Below, piece by piece: positions 32,997 through 44,441 of a DNA stretch of 64,000 bases. The translations under genes and the position numbers were made by a program. The notes under the pieces are model-generated. The model made no database searches, was not told the origin of the DNA, and saw only the letters and a program-made list of their open reading frames with translations. Origin of the DNA: Rhynchopus sp. YZ270_cl-10 (Eukaryota > Euglenozoa > Diplonemea > Diplonemida > Diplonemidae). The DNA lies in assembly GCA_964035575.1 (NCBI GenBank), contig OZ037906.1, forward strand, positions 496,001 to 560,000. Reading direction: 5' to 3'. Position 1 is the first letter of the stretch, and every line of letters starts with the position of its first letter.

Positions 32997-33634
32997 GAAG
33001 TGTTTCGTGCATGGCTTCAGCCATTCAGGACTGCCCTGCTTGGTTTGGTCTGTACGTGCCATGCAATGTATGCAAATGAGATATCGCTGCTTAGCGCAAC
33101 AACGAACAGTACTGTCCTCCTGCCCTCCTGCCCTCCTGCCCCCCCTTCGCCTGATGCAAGCAAAAGAAGAACTTTATTTTTTAAAAAGCGTGTCTACTGC
33201 ACAATGCTGCGAATAGCACTTAACCTTGGCACTGCCCCACACCCACACACCCACATGTGTTCCACACAACTGATAATTAGGGTGGGGAACACAAACTCCG
33301 AACACATCACCGTGAGTGATAAGTGGTCTGGATGACTGCAGCAAAAGAAAACTATAACGTTTGGGGCAATAAACATAACCCATATCAACCCAACACCATC
33401 TCCCCCCCCCCCCCCCCCCTTCAGTACCTCACCGCACCCCCAACGCGAGGCCCATTTCAAACCAAAGCAACATCTCACTCATGGTCTCTAAAGACGGTAT
33501 ACCTCTCTGTTGACCACCTTTGCCCAACACTGACAACACTCTAAACCCCCCCCACCCACTCACCACTCCATCCTATCTAAGCACGCCCTTCTCTCAATAC
33601 CCACCCCATCCCCGTCATCTCGGATCCCCACGAT
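32997..33634. other. Intergenic
   Basis: Holds three CCTCCTG units at about 33117-33138 and a C run at about 33402-33418. No gene seen. Confidence 0.5.
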
Positions 33635-34732
33635 TTAGTCATCCTTCTGCTTCTGCCTGGAGCGTCGCATCACAATGACACTGAAGAGGACGTGCCCGAC
33701 AATCAGCACGCACAACGCAATCACCGCGGTGAGGATGTACTGCGTTCTGAAGCAGCCACATTGCTGAAGGGAGAGGGTGGCGTCCTCATGGATGGAGAGC
33801 ACCGCAGTGTTGCCTGAATAATCCCCTAGGATGCTGCGTACCGTCACTTCGGTTACATACCCACCCCCACTTTCACCCTCACCCTCACCCCTACCCCCAC
33901 CTACAGGGTGATTGTACTGACACCCCTCATGGTCGTGCCCTGACAGAACCAAATCCGGCTTAACATTCTTCAAAATCCACTCCGAAGTCTCCTTAGATAG
34001 GGTTGTCTGCGTCACCACCCTGCCCTGCTGATACACAATCTCAGGCATATCCCCCTCACACGACCCCTCCGGCTTCCACAACGGGATATGCAACAGCAGC
34101 ACCAACCCCCCCTCCCCTCTCCCCTCCGCCACCCCCTTCAGAAACTTCCAGTTCGAACTCCCCGCCTCATCGCCATCCAGCTCCATACCATCGCACGCAA
34201 CCACCTGCACACTACCTACATCTCTGGACCACACCCTTTTATTGTAATACTGTTCGAAACGCTTTACATTGCGTGGATGGGTGGTGTATCCGAGATCATG
34301 GTTTCCTGCAAGGAAATAGTAGGGGGCGCGAAATGAAGAGGAGTGTTCTGGGACGTCGAAGGACCAGGCTATGCGGGCGGCGATGTCCCAGAACTGCTCG
34401 TCGTTGTGGTACTGAAAGGAGAAGATGTCGCCAAGCAGCCACACCTCATCAAAGACACCGAAGACCCGCCCCATGGCCTTTGTGATGAAGCGGTAGTACA
34501 CATCGTTCATTGCGTTGTTCAGGTACTCCCCAGTCGTCCCTTTCTTATGCCCCTCCACCTGGGGGTCCGCCACTACCCAAATCCGTTTTGCTTCTCTGCG
34601 TGATGTCGATGACGCAGTATGTGAAGCCAACACCGTCTCCCGACACATCATTAATGGATAAATCGGGAGAAAACAAAATACAAAAAACAGAAGTCCCACA
34701 GTAACAACAGAAAGCAGGCTAGCAAGCTTCAT
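33635..34732 (-). CDS. MPPE1: PGAP5/MPPE1/Cdc1-like metallophosphoesterase
   Basis: 365 residues: N-terminal transmembrane anchor (about 5-27), lumenal metallophosphoesterase domain, C-terminal transmembrane helix (about 330-352). Metal-binding motifs are complete: DPQ 56-58 (the DxQ variant typical of this subfamily), GD 101-102, GNHD 143-146, a His near LLLHIPLW, and GHDH near 264-267. The protein ends KQKDD, a K-x-K-x-x ER-retrieval signal on the cytosolic tail. PGAP5/Ted1 removes ethanolamine phosphate from the second mannose of GPI anchors so that GPI proteins leave the ER; topology and retrieval signal match that role. A pyrimidine tract ending GCAAAAAG lies just before the ATG. Confidence 0.85.
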   Translation of the reverse strand: MKLASLLSVVTVGLLFFVFCFLPIYPLMMCRETVLASHTASSTSRREAKRIWVVADPQVEGHKKGTTGEYLNNAMNDVYYRFITKAMGRVFGVFDEVWLLGDIFSFQYHNDEQFWDIAARIAWSFDVPEHSSSFRAPYYFLAGNHDLGYTTHPRNVKRFEQYYNKRVWSRDVGSVQVVACDGMELDGDEAGSSNWKFLKGVAEGRGEGGLVLLLHIPLWKPEGSCEGDMPEIVYQQGRVVTQTTLSKETSEWILKNVKPDLVLSGHDHEGCQYNHPVGGGRGEGEGESGGGYVTEVTVRSILGDYSGNTAVLSIHEDATLSLQQCGCFRTQYILTAVIALCVLIVGHVLFSVIVMRRSRQKQKDD

Positions 34733-34860
34733 GTTATTATTTCTTTTTGCGACAAAAAGGAGGGGTATGTGTAATGGTCCTAAGCACTGCTTAGTTACCT
34801 AAAAGGGGGGGTAGGAAAAAATGGGTGAAGTGGGGGGAATGTGTGAGGTATTTAAAAGTA

Positions 34861-34975
34861 GAGTTGAAAATACAAAGCCCTCTCGTGAACAGTGTACCTT
34901 TGGTATGACCGGCTGTACCGGGGGGGGGTGGACACCCAACCATGCAGTCCTACAATCCATTTCGTAGGTTTACAT
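34861..34975 (+). repeat. Dispersed repeat family A copy, near full length
   Basis: Preceded by AAAAGTAGAGTTGAAAATAC. Contains CCCTCTCGTGAACAGTG, GGTATGACCGGCTGTACC, GGTGGACACCC and ATCCATTTCG. Closest relative at 20392. Confidence 0.8.
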
Positions 34976-35243
34976 AAAAAAGGGAGGAATTGAGGGGATC
35001 ACCAAAGGGGTAGGGTGGACAGACGTGAAGGGAAAATGGGGGGGCATTATTTTTGCAAATCTGTTGAGGTGATTTCTTTTTTGTATCAACAGAGCCATAG
35101 ACAAATCTAACCAGGGGGGGGAAAGGCACAAGAACATTTTGTGTACACTCGCCAAAGAGGAAAATTGCAGGGTTACTTTTAATCCACTCCAACAAAAAAA
35201 AAACTAAACTAAACTGAACTGAATAGGATGCGTCTATTATGAT

Positions 35244-35370
35244 CCACCTGATTTTTACCCCGCGTATAGGCGCGTACAGGCCCGTATAGGCAAAACCCCA
35301 CCCATTTTCCCCAGCCTTTACGCGCCTTTACGCGCTATACGCGCCTATACGCGGGGTAAAAATCAGATGG
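35244..35370. mobile_element. 127-bp MITE with 5-bp target duplication
   Basis: Left end CCACCTGATTTTTACCCCGC and its near-perfect inverse at the right (one mismatch), with CGCGTATAG-type palindromes inside. The host duplication ATGAT stands at 35239-35243 and 35371-35375. Same family as 3321-3381. Confidence 0.85.
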
Positions 35371-35546
35371 ATGATGTGAGAAGGGGGCAAATAAAAACCC
35401 CTTTTGAAGGGCTCTGTTGGTATCTATACCTGATCACCCCACTCATCCCTTGTATCTCCCAGTCAACTCTCTCTGTGCTGTCACCCAGTATCAGGCCAGA
35501 GCATCCGTCAAAAGATGAAGGAAGATCTCGCAAAACGTACACATTT

Positions 35547-35624
35547 TTTTTTGATAAATTGTTGGAGTAGTGTAGTTGCCTCGGTAGTGTTGCCACACAG
35601 TTTGTGCAAATCTCCACTGTCCAA
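35547..35624 (+). repeat. Dispersed repeat family E copy
   Basis: T run, GATAAATTGTTGGAGTAGTG, GTTGCCTCGGTAGTGTTGCC, and a CTCCACTGTCC end. Confidence 0.75.
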
Positions 35625-35802
35625 AAAAGTTCGCTCACGAAAAAGGCCTCTTTTAAAATGTGCTTTGAAATACAAAACCCTCTCGTGACATAAAGGGGAA
35701 GAGGTAAAGTTTTTTTTAAAAATGCACAAAAAATTCGTCGTATTTATAAATTTAAAAAAAAAAATGACGGCGCCGGCAAGAATGAACTTGCTAGGTGGTT
35801 TA

Positions 35803-37484
35803 CAGGGTAGATCCTTATTTTCGCTAAAAACGCTAAAAATCCCAGATTTATTTTCGTTTTTTTCCTTTTTTTTTCTCTCCCGTTTTTGAATTTTTTCCGC
35901 GCAGGCCTGACGCTAACTTTCATGTTTTTGGGAAATCGTGGGGTGTTGATGGTTTGTCCGCGAGCGAAGCGTGCGAAAAAAAAATGTAAGGTGTACCTCC
36001 GCGAGCGCAGCGAGCGGAAAAAATGAGTGACGGTCTAAAAAAAATCCAACAAGCAGGTTGGTACCGTACTCAGGCAGAATAGTGGTGTTTTTTTACACAT
36101 CTCAGCTGTCGTAGAACTAGACCCCAGGGGATAATATAGGTTTTGGGGGTTTTCGCTGAAACTCGGTCGAGCCCAACCCAGCTCGTTAGGGCCTCCGGCG
36201 GAATATGAGAATTCCGTGGTTATCCTACTGCGGAGTTCGGCACTGCATTGATATTTGCACCAGGCACACGCAGTGACCTCAGTATATTTACAAAAAGAAA
36301 CGGCGGTCGTGGCACCCATGGCGAAGCCACGGTACGCAACATTTCTAAAAATTGCGCTCAAAATTGCAGATATTTACTGCCAAACTAGTCATGGGAAGGG
36401 TGGGTTGCAATCTTGTGCCGCAGGCACGGTACGCTACTTTTTTTTTTTTTTTTTTACGATTACCTACATTGTAGGCGGGTTTAGTGCTGCCGCGAGTGCT
36501 GGCACATGACCCTGGTACTGCCTCATACCACGTTTACTTGTTGTTCTACGTGGCGGGGTTCCTCACCGCTCAAGGCAGTGGGGGACAGTTTCCCTGTTCT
36601 TGTTTTGAGGGGACTACACACTTTTTTTCTTTCGCATGCTTCCTTTTCCTTCGGCGTTTGACCAATTAAATCGCATTCTGGCTGTGACCCTTGTCGGACA
36701 CTGCGCCCTCTGACAAGGGTAATACTTTCTAGAAACATTCTGAAAAAAAGTGGTAGTGCCCGGCAAGAAAATTTTCAAAATTAAATAGGTAGTGCCGATG
36801 CACCAGCAGTTTGGGTGGGCGAGACAGCATTGGGTGAACCTCCGCGAGCGCAGCGAGCGGAAATTTTTTTTCGCAGTTTTTGGGCAAAGTTCAAAATCTC
36901 ACTAAAAATTAAGTGGGGATTTTCGACAACAATACTGGGGCCCCTATGGATTTTTGGATTTTGGCCGAACAGTGCTGTGTTTCTGCCTTGGTCCGGTTGA
37001 AGTCTTTATTACTGGATCTCATACTCCGTACAGGTGACCCATACCCGACCTTTAACACACACGCACTTCTTCGAAACCTCCACCCTCAGCACCAACCTTT
37101 TTACAATGGTCCGCTTTGCGGGTTTGCGGACATAGTAATTGTGTTCTTCAAGGTTATGCTTAAAAATTGTCTTCTGCAAGGTGACACTGAGAATTGACAC
37201 TCATTGGTCCTTGTCTTATGAACTGAAGACAAATATTAAAGGGGCATTAAGGGGCGGGCCGAAGGCCAGCCAAAGAAACGGTAGCGAACTTTTATTTTTT
37301 TTCCTTTTGGTTTCCCCCTTATTTTGACTTTCCGGATCGATTGCGGACCGTGGTGGTGCCACTCTGTGCCTGGAAATTAGTAGGTAACCAAAAAAATGGG
37401 CCAGAGAAAAAAGGAAAAAAAAAAAGGAAAAAAAAATAAAAAATCTCGAATCCTTATTTTCACTTTCGCTAAGGATCTACCCTG
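35803..37484. mobile_element. Non-autonomous hAT-like DNA transposon, 1.68 kb
   Basis: The 15-bp inverted termini CAGGGTAGATCCTTA start at 35803 and, inverted, end at 37484. They are flanked by the 8-bp direct repeat GTGGTTTA (35795-35802 and 37485-37492). The 8-bp duplication and CAGGG ends fit the hAT superfamily. Subterminal TTATTTTCGCTA recurs at the right end. No transposase frame. Inside are several GCGAGCGCAGCGAGCGG-type palindromes and a segment at about 36319-36430 that recurs at 55053-55150. Confidence 0.88.
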
Positions 37485-37722
37485 GTGGTTTATTTGTTTG
37501 TTTTTTTTTTCTTTTTTTTTTTGCCCATCTGTTAGTTTCTCGCTGCCTTACAGATAGTCTTTTACTTCTCAGTGGTACTTTTTTTCTTTATTGTGTACAT
37601 TTCTCTCTCCTCTTCCCATCCATTTCCATCCTATTTTATCTACCCCTCCCTTTGGAGATAGAGAAGCATTGGGCAATGCTGTATACTTAAGAAATGCCCA
37701 AAAAAACAAAGAAAAATTGAGA

Positions 37723-37752
37723 TAAATGCGACTCTCGTGCACACGCATCTAA
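37723..37752 (+). repeat. Dispersed repeat family B copy
   Basis: ATTGAGATAAATGCGACTCTC, then GTGCACACGCATCT: ATGCG pairs with CGCAT around the CTCTCGTG apex. The cleanest hairpin of the family. Confidence 0.6.
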
Positions 37753-37831
37753 CAAAAAAAATATACTAAATTCAACCGTACAGACACAACCTTCTCGATA
37801 ACCCTTGCTGCAAGCCACCAGACGAAGTATC

Positions 37832-39796
37832 CTACAGCTTCCCTATTTCAATGAGGATCACCTTAATGAACCAGAAGCACCAGAGGATCTGTGGTAGTGT
37901 TGATGGAGAATGTGTACAACTTTCTGCGACACTATTTTTTGGGACAACTCACAAAACGCTGTGCAAAAAAAAGCTCCGTTCTTCATTTAACAGAAAAGAG
38001 CTGAAACAAACCTACATTTTACCCCGTTTAGTTACAAAGAAAGGTTTATAAGATAAAACCTAAGACTCTCGAGCTTAGTCACCATCCCTCCCCAAAACTG
38101 TATACAGTTGTATTGTAACGAAGGGTGGGGACAAAATTAGCATAGTTATCACACCATACACCTTGTCCTCTGTAATGCCCATTGAAAGGGGATGTGTTTC
38201 CTCTCCCCCCTATTCTTTCCCTACAGATAATGTGCGATTCCCAGAGTTCCTCTGACCATGCAAAGACAACATACCGTCCACGTCCAAAAGCCGATGTCCA
38301 GGTCCGTCACGCAGTTATAGTCCAGCCCGACGTAGTCAAACTTATTGTTATCCCAGCCGCCCAAGAAGCAGGCCCAACTGTAGAGGGGGGAAAATGGCAA
38401 TGAAAACTATGGAGGGAATCGTATGTTGTTGTCATGTGACGAACGCAGGTTATAGTAATATAGGGAAAATCATTACAGAACGGTAAGAAAATGGCAAAGG
38501 AATAATGAATTCACCAAAAAATTGTCTCTCCTTGGGGGGGAAAACAAAACTTTCGGTGGACTTCTCCACAAAAGGAGTAATAAATCCAAATGATCCGAAC
38601 AATAACAATAACACAATCCTCGGAGATCCACTTCAGTCATATATGAAGCGATCCCTCATGCATTGTAATTTAGAATTGTGAAAAAAATGAGGAATCAGTT
38701 CGAGTAATGATGAGGAAGTGGATAGGGGACACAACAGCATACGTTAATAGCATAAAGATCCACGACAGATGCCTCAATATTCTTGCAACAATCTTCGACG
38801 CAAAGCAGACCGGAAGCTGTGTATATTATGTTACATTCGTTTAATTGGATACTCTGGTTACGCCATTCAGACAGTTTCTTCACTATATTATTGGCGAATC
38901 CTTGAAATACAGTCATTTCTACGCCCCACATCACAAACTTTAAAATAAATGAGTAATATCAACATTAACAATATCATCATATCAGACCACAATCAACATT
39001 GTGTACAAAGGTGACACAAGACAAGAGGAAGGCCGGATTACTCTACGACTGCAGAATGATTTTTACACTTTGCAATATTCCGTTACAATCAGACGAGCAT
39101 CCGCAGTTCTTGCACACAGAAACTGCCACACGCCAAACCTTCCATACGAAAGGATTAAAACGCAAGCCTACGGGGGTATTATAAAATCGTCAAAAATTTT
39201 AGCTATAACTCCCCCTCTCCCTATCCACTTCAAAATGCACATACAAATCCAGGGAAGAAGAGCTCTGTCGCCTCTACGGAGAGTCTGTACGAGAGCACCA
39301 CGACGAAGAGAATCGCGAAGGCGAGCGAGGCTGTGAAGGACGGCTCGTTCCACTTCATGCCGGAGAGCACGTAGTCACACTGCTCTGTTTCGAGGGGCCC
39401 GACACGGGAGGAAGACGACCAACCTTTGTAGCATGCACTGACGATACCAAGCTCCGCACGCTCCAGGAAGACACGCTCCGATACGTTGCCTACTGTGTCA
39501 ATGCGGTACACAATGTCAACAACAATTGAGTCCCCCCTCGCCCACGTTCTAGTCGAGATGATCACAACGCAAGTAATAAACGTCAATAACCTCGCAAAAA
39601 ACCACAACGGACCCTTCGCTCCCCAAGGCCCCCCATCTTCATCCTCAACCCCACCCCGCACCCCAGTTACCCGCACCTTCACGTCCCCCATTTTCCCTTT
39701 GTCCTCACGAACCCTGACGCTGATAGGATCAGCACCACCTCCAGCCTTCGACCCTAAAGGGTGGAAGTCGCTTGGCTCTGGTGAGCCTGGATACAT
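37832..39796 (-). CDS. Four-pass membrane protein, multi-exon
   Basis: Exon 1 39796-39248 (phase 0, donor GTATGT), exon 2 38937-38743 (donor GTATGC), a tentative exon 38630-38515, exon 38377-38275 (donor GTATGT, acceptor CTCTACAG) and a last exon 37888-37832 (acceptor CCACAG, stop TAG). Phases agree throughout, giving about 339 residues. TM1 is near residues 65-83 (WFFARLLTFITCVVIISTRT), TM2 about 155-175 (FTASLAFAILFVVVLSYRL), and TM4 is the final exon joined to the previous one (FWTWT then ILWCFWFIKVILIEIGKL). The loops carry paired Cys. TM3 would come from the tentative exon, the weakest link. Topology is like claudin or amastin-type tetraspan proteins, but no signature is conclusive. The leader has CCAATCAG before the ATG. 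Confidence 0.6.
38042..38085 (+). repeat. Dispersed repeat family C copy, inside an intron
   Basis: AAGATAAAACCTAAGACTCTC, GAGCTTAGTCACC: CTAAG pairs with CTTAG around a TCTCGAG-like apex. It lies in the last intron of the four-pass membrane protein, so the family is not strictly intergenic. Confidence 0.6.
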
Positions 39797-41317
39797 AGTT
39801 GCAGTTTTTTGTTTTGTATGTTCTGATTGGAATGATATTTGGTGGTTTTAAAGCATGGGTTGTGGGTACCGGCCGGTTACATATTACGGTGGCCACTAAG
39901 AATATTTGCAACACCCTCTTAAGAAATGACCACCTAAATACAGCGGAATTTACACAGATCATTTCTCTGGAGATCGAAATTCTGTCTTAATTAGTGACCA
40001 CCAAATCACACCCGGACTATGTAACCGGTTGGTAGTTCCTAAGTAACCTTGCTCAGTCCAGTAGTTAGATTTGGGTTTTAAAAAAGTGGGGAAGAGAAAG
40101 AAAATGAGATGTTTTATTTTGAGAGGGTGTGGGGTTGGATGCGAGGTGTGGAGACATAACGTAGTGGGGAGAGGGGAGAGGAGGGGAGGAGGGTTTTTTC
40201 TCAAATATAGGAAATATCTCTTTGGTCAGAAGAGAGGTTACTCTCGGTTATCTTTTTCTTGTCTTTTATTTTTTTTTTTTTTGTGTTGGATCGGGAAAAA
40301 ATCAAAACAAAAAATAAAATCACCCCAGAGAGAGAGAGAGGGAGGTTCTGGGTATGAAGGGGGTTGAAGGGAAAAAAGGGAAAAAAAAAAGACTAATTTG
40401 ACTTAAAACACAAAGCCCTCTCGTGAACAGTGCACCTCAGAGAAAGAAAGAAAACTTGAGAGATGAAGGTGCCTAAGTGTGCACAGACATAAAAAAAAAA
40501 AAAGGGAGGGGGCTTTTGACACATCGCGGGTAATGAACGTACTCAAATGGATGGGTGTCAAAAAGTTTGTGTTTTTCATGAAAATCGCAAAATTCTTGCA
40601 ACCCAAAAAAAACCGGTCTCCAAACTGAGAAAAACAATAGAAATTATCAGATAAACTGTGCCTCTTGTGCATACACAGTAGAGTGATGTACAATACCCCA
40701 TGTAATGTTTCTGCTAATGTTTCGCCAACTGTTTTAAGGCTTTCTTTTTTCAAAAGGCGACTGGCTATACCCACAAGGCATAGGTTCATCTGAGTGTCTC
40801 TGGCACACCAACACAACCACTACCAACAATTTTATTTGTCTGAAAACCTACTGCTGGAAAATACTGTCGCATTTTTTGCTTAAATTTGAAAAACTTAGTG
40901 AGTATTGGTGTGCACACACCCCCCGAGGATGCGTTTTTCACTCATAATTACTTAATTTTTTGCTGTCAGACCTTTTTTTCTCCCTCTCTCCCTTTCCTCC
41001 ACCTCTACCAAAAAAGGTAGAAAACTTCACTTTGCAAAAATCTGCAGATTCCAAAAAAAAGATAGCTGAAAAAGAGGGGAGGAAAAAAAAACGTGAATGA
41101 TGAACAGACCTTACAGGCGTGTACATAATGTTCGTTATTCTTGTTTCAAAGTTCATTTTGAGGGAAGTTTTTTACTTCCCCAAAAAAAAATAAGCAATGT
41201 CACCATTGGGATATGTGTCTCCCGTGTCTGCACATTTTTTTTAGATTTAATTCGTTGACTCTAAATTCATGGAAAAGAAAGCACCAGAGCGCTATAGACC
41301 TTGAAACCTTGCCACAA

Positions 41318-41385
41318 AAAGTGAAGTTATTGATGCAGGCACCTCCGACGTACCTGCATACGATGCCAGCCCCGGATGAAAGAAT
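41318..41385 (+). repeat. Dispersed repeat family I copy
   Basis: AAAAAGTGAAGTTATTGATG, CAGGCACCTCCGACG, then ACGATGCCAGCCCCGGATGA. A second copy lies at 50660-50728 with the same layout and diverged stem. Confidence 0.65.
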
Positions 41386-41692
41386 AAGTACCCTGCGGCC
41401 AACAAAAGGTGTAAAAAAGAAATCCAATGGCTTGCCCGTAACGTAGCGTGAACGAGGGCGGTACACAACCGCTCGTCAGCCGGCGGGGCTCACCTTCCGC
41501 TGAAGAGTTGTGAGCTTACAGATACTCCCGTTCGCTTCAACCCAACTCTTAGTGAACGATAAAAAAAGAGAAGTTGAAAGCGCAAACACTTCACCGGGGA
41601 AGAAACACAAAATCTGCCCGCCGTTTTTTGTATTATTATTATTTTTTGAAGAAGAAGAAGAAGGCGGGCTCTGCTAGCTCTGCTTTAAAATT

Positions 41693-41790
41693 TTAAGAAA
41701 AAAAGGTGAAAATTGATAGTGCAAACGCTGGGAAATGCAGGCACTGATATTCCATAGGGTTATCCAACCCCTCGGAGTGCACTGTGGGGA
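41693..41790 (+). repeat. Dispersed repeat family D copy, long form
   Basis: TTGATAGTGCAAACGC, GCAGGCACTGATATTCC and the palindrome GGGTTATCCAACCCC, then GAGTGCACT. The same long form occurs at 51103-51192 with GGGTTATCGAACCCC. Confidence 0.7.
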
Positions 41791-42100
41791 AAAACAAAAC
41801 AAAGAAAATAGGAAAACTTTTATGAATCTGCCTCTCATGCACACCCATCTTCAAGAAGGCTTGAAAGATGGGTGTGCTTGATAGGCACATCTTTGAATGG
41901 CAAGTGTTCTTCTTTAACTGTTCGAAGAGAGAGACAGAGAGAGACCTCAACAGAAAGTATGAGAGATAGGCAACCGAAAAAAAATGAGGATTTTCGTGGA
42001 CAACTGACGGGTAATCGCACGATGGTAAACCTATATACCAGAACCGAACTAAACAGAAGCACAAGGGAGGGGGGAAGAGAAGAAATAAAAAAATAGTTGG

Positions 42101-42160
42101 AACGTGCTAAAACGCATCAGTCGAGCTCATGCAAAGGGTCGGGCGTGAGTGGTCCGTACC
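42101..42160 (+). repeat. Dispersed repeat family G copy
   Basis: GTGCTAAAACGCATCAGTCG, AGCTCATGCAAAGG, then GCGTGAGTGGTCCGTACC. Confidence 0.65.
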
Positions 42161-42388
42161 GTAAGAGAACAGAAGCGGTTCACAACCGCTCGGCGAATCA
42201 CGCGACCTCTTTATACCCCAGCCTTTTTGTAACGGCCAAAAAAACTAATATGATTTTGCACGATATTTCGTGGGAGCATAGTGAGGACGCTCAGGGCAAT
42301 CATGGCTCAGTTCGTAAACGCGCGCATGCCATTCAATGCCATTGAGGCTACCGCGAAAGTGCAATGCGGACTCGAGAAGTCATTAGCA

Positions 42389-42515
42389 GGCAGCACATCT
42401 CACGCCTGGATGTGGCAGCTCTCCCGTGTGCAATAAGCTGGCCTGACGCACAAAAAAAAAGGGGGTTGGTGAAGATGAATCTAAGGCCACTGTGCTTAGT
42501 CACCTCAAGCACCTC
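42389..42515 (+). repeat. Family H copy followed directly by family C copy
   Basis: 42389-42450 is AGGCAGCACATCTCACGCC with AGCTGGCCTGACG. After an A run and GGGGGTTGGT comes AAGATGAATCTAAGGCCAC, TGTGCTTAGTCACC at 42464-42515. Confidence 0.6.
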
Positions 42516-43398
42516 AAGGGGGACGGATCCGAAACAGAAAGGTTTTTAGAAGGCCAGAAATAAGTGCAGTTTTGATTTGCTTTAAAAAAAGGTGAAGTTG
42601 GTAACGTACAGATACCTTTGGGACCTGTCATGTGCTTTAAATAATTAGCTCGAAAATTTTCGATTCAAGAGAAAAGAAATATCAGAGAGAGAGAGAGAGA
42701 GAGAGGGAAGTACCCTCAAAAAAATTGGTCAGATGAACCCTTGAACCCATGAAAGCTCCTTGTTAAATAAGTAAAAAAAACAAACAGACTCTCAACTTTT
42801 AAAAAATTGAGACAAAAAAAACAAAAACTAATTCGAAAGATAAATGAGCTGTACTGGGAACAACTTTAGGGGGGGGGGGGGGGGGGGAACACTAAAAAAG
42901 ACGAACACTCGAAGACAGCACGACAAACAGCAATTATTTTTGCACCTCAAAAGCGCAAGACAACCTATTACCCCAAGAAGGAGAGATCCAGCCCAGAGAG
43001 ACCCAAGCACCCCCACCCGCTTAAGGCCAGTACCCACTCAAACCCCCTCTATCCTCCCCTCTCCTTCCCAGACAGTATCCAGGAGTCCAGGGTGATTGAG
43101 CTCCGCCTTTTGGATAAGCGAACCACTCTCCTCCCGCAAACATGGTTGTCTGGAGTGTGGAGCCCTATGGTAAGGGAAGGGGTTTTTTTTATAAATTGGA
43201 GCTACACAGTGAAGGATTGGTACAGCACCCAAAAAAGGTTAGTACAGGTTGATACACCTGTTTTTTTTTCAAACACTCTAACACTCTTGTACTAAAACTT
43301 AAAACCGTGCCAAACACTGGGTCTACAGTACCTAACTAATGGGGCAACAGTGCTGTTGTATTGGTGGGTTATCGCACAGAGAATTGCTTTAAGGGTTG

Positions 43399-43432
43399 GC
43401 AAAATAAACCTAAGTCGCACGCGCTTAGTCAC
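43399..43432 (+). repeat. Dispersed repeat family C copy
   Basis: AAAATAAACCTAAGTCGC, ACGCGCTTAGTCACC: CTAAG pairs with CTTAG. Confidence 0.55.
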
Positions 43433-43576
43433 CAATAAAGAAAAATACACAATGACAGACGAAGGGCCTGACGGAGGAACAGATCCGATCTTTAAAAAAA
43501 AAAAAAAAAAAAAGAGAATAAACAAACAAATTGTTATCAAAAGAATACACAACACACTGAGCTAGAATACATTTCT

Positions 43577-43652
43577 TCTTTTTTGATAAAATATTGGAGT
43601 AGTGTAGTTGCCTCGGTAGTGTTGCCACAGTTTGTGCAATATACACTGTCCT
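43577..43652 (+). repeat. Dispersed repeat family E copy
   Basis: TTTTTTGATAAAATATTGG, GTAGTTGCCTCGGTAGTG, ending ATATACACTGTCC (the CTCC of other copies has changed). Confidence 0.7.
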
Positions 43653-43764
43653 TTTTTGAATAATTTGAATATGGAGAACAGGAAAACAAACAAAAAAAAA
43701 ATGGAACGAATATTGAGGATACAACCCCTCCCGAGAGAAGCAACCCACACAATCAAAAAGAATG

Positions 43765-43885
43765 GCTTGGTAAGGTAACCCCTAAGCCTCTCTTTGCTTT
43801 AGTCAGCTCCAGGTTTAAAAAAAAAAAAAAAGAGAAGTTGAAAGTACAAACGCCTCACCGGACACCGAAGGGCGCAGACACTGGT
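43765..43885 (+). repeat. Family C copy followed directly by family D copy
   Basis: Family C 43765-43812 (GGTAAGGTAACCCCTAAGCC, GCTTTAGTCAGC), an A run, then family D 43827-43885 (AAGAGAAGTTGAAAGTAC, AAACGCCTCACCGGACACCG). Confidence 0.65.
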
Positions 43886-44351
43886 TCTCCGCGCGGGAAA
43901 AAATAAAAATGAATGTGAACTGTCGCCCCTCATCTACACTATCTACTCAAGACCAGCACTGAAAAATCCACAAACCATAGGGAGCAAGGGAAGCACCTTA
44001 GATGGGATGTTTAGAGTAGTAAAAGAAACAGATTTTTCATTTAAAAGGTGCACTCCGACATATCCAAAAGCAGAGGGGGAGAGAGGAACACGGAGACATC
44101 CATTGGTCTGCACAGATGCGCATACCATGGGAAATACCTTCCTCAACCCTCCCCCCCGCTCCTACACCTTCTCCCCCACGGAATTACGCGAAAAAGATAC
44201 CCAAAAAAATGGTCTCGGCGCAGATCGACCCCACGCTTTACGATGTGCAAGAGTTCGGGGGCATTGGGATGTGCATGACACCTCAACCCAGAAGCTGCCG
44301 GCTATTCAAAGGGATCCATCAATGTGTAACCATTTTCGCCTCTTTTTTTCT

Positions 44352-44405
44352 CATTGAAAACTTGGTTGTATTAGTGTAGATACCAGAGGATGAACTCCAC
44401 TATTT
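44352..44405 (+). repeat. Dispersed repeat family F copy
   Basis: TTGAAAACTTGGTTGTATTAG, GTAGATACCAGAGGATG, AACTCCACTAT; near-identical to 47123-47173. It lies just downstream of the VPS9 gene stop. Confidence 0.75.
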
Positions 44406-44441
44406 CATTATTCATCCCCTCTCTACGGTTTCCCCTTCATT

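Larger units (their letters stand above)
34733..35794. other. Intergenic repeat cluster
   Basis: No gene. Contains family A (34861-34975), the 35244-35370 MITE, family E (35547-35624) and a family A fragment (35665-35695). The repeats stand almost end to end. Confidence 0.6.
39797..44441. other. Largest intergenic repeat field (4.6 kb)
   Basis: No gene supported. Contains a family A fragment 40407-40440; family B-like 40641-40673, 41203-41236 and 41821-41853; family F 40885-40936; family I 41318-41385; family D 41560-41612, 41693-41790 and 43827-43885; family G 42101-42160; family H 42389-42450; family C 42464-42515, 43399-43432 and 43765-43812; family E 43577-43652; family F 44352-44405. 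A GA microsatellite lies at about 42685-42704. Confidence 0.6.
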
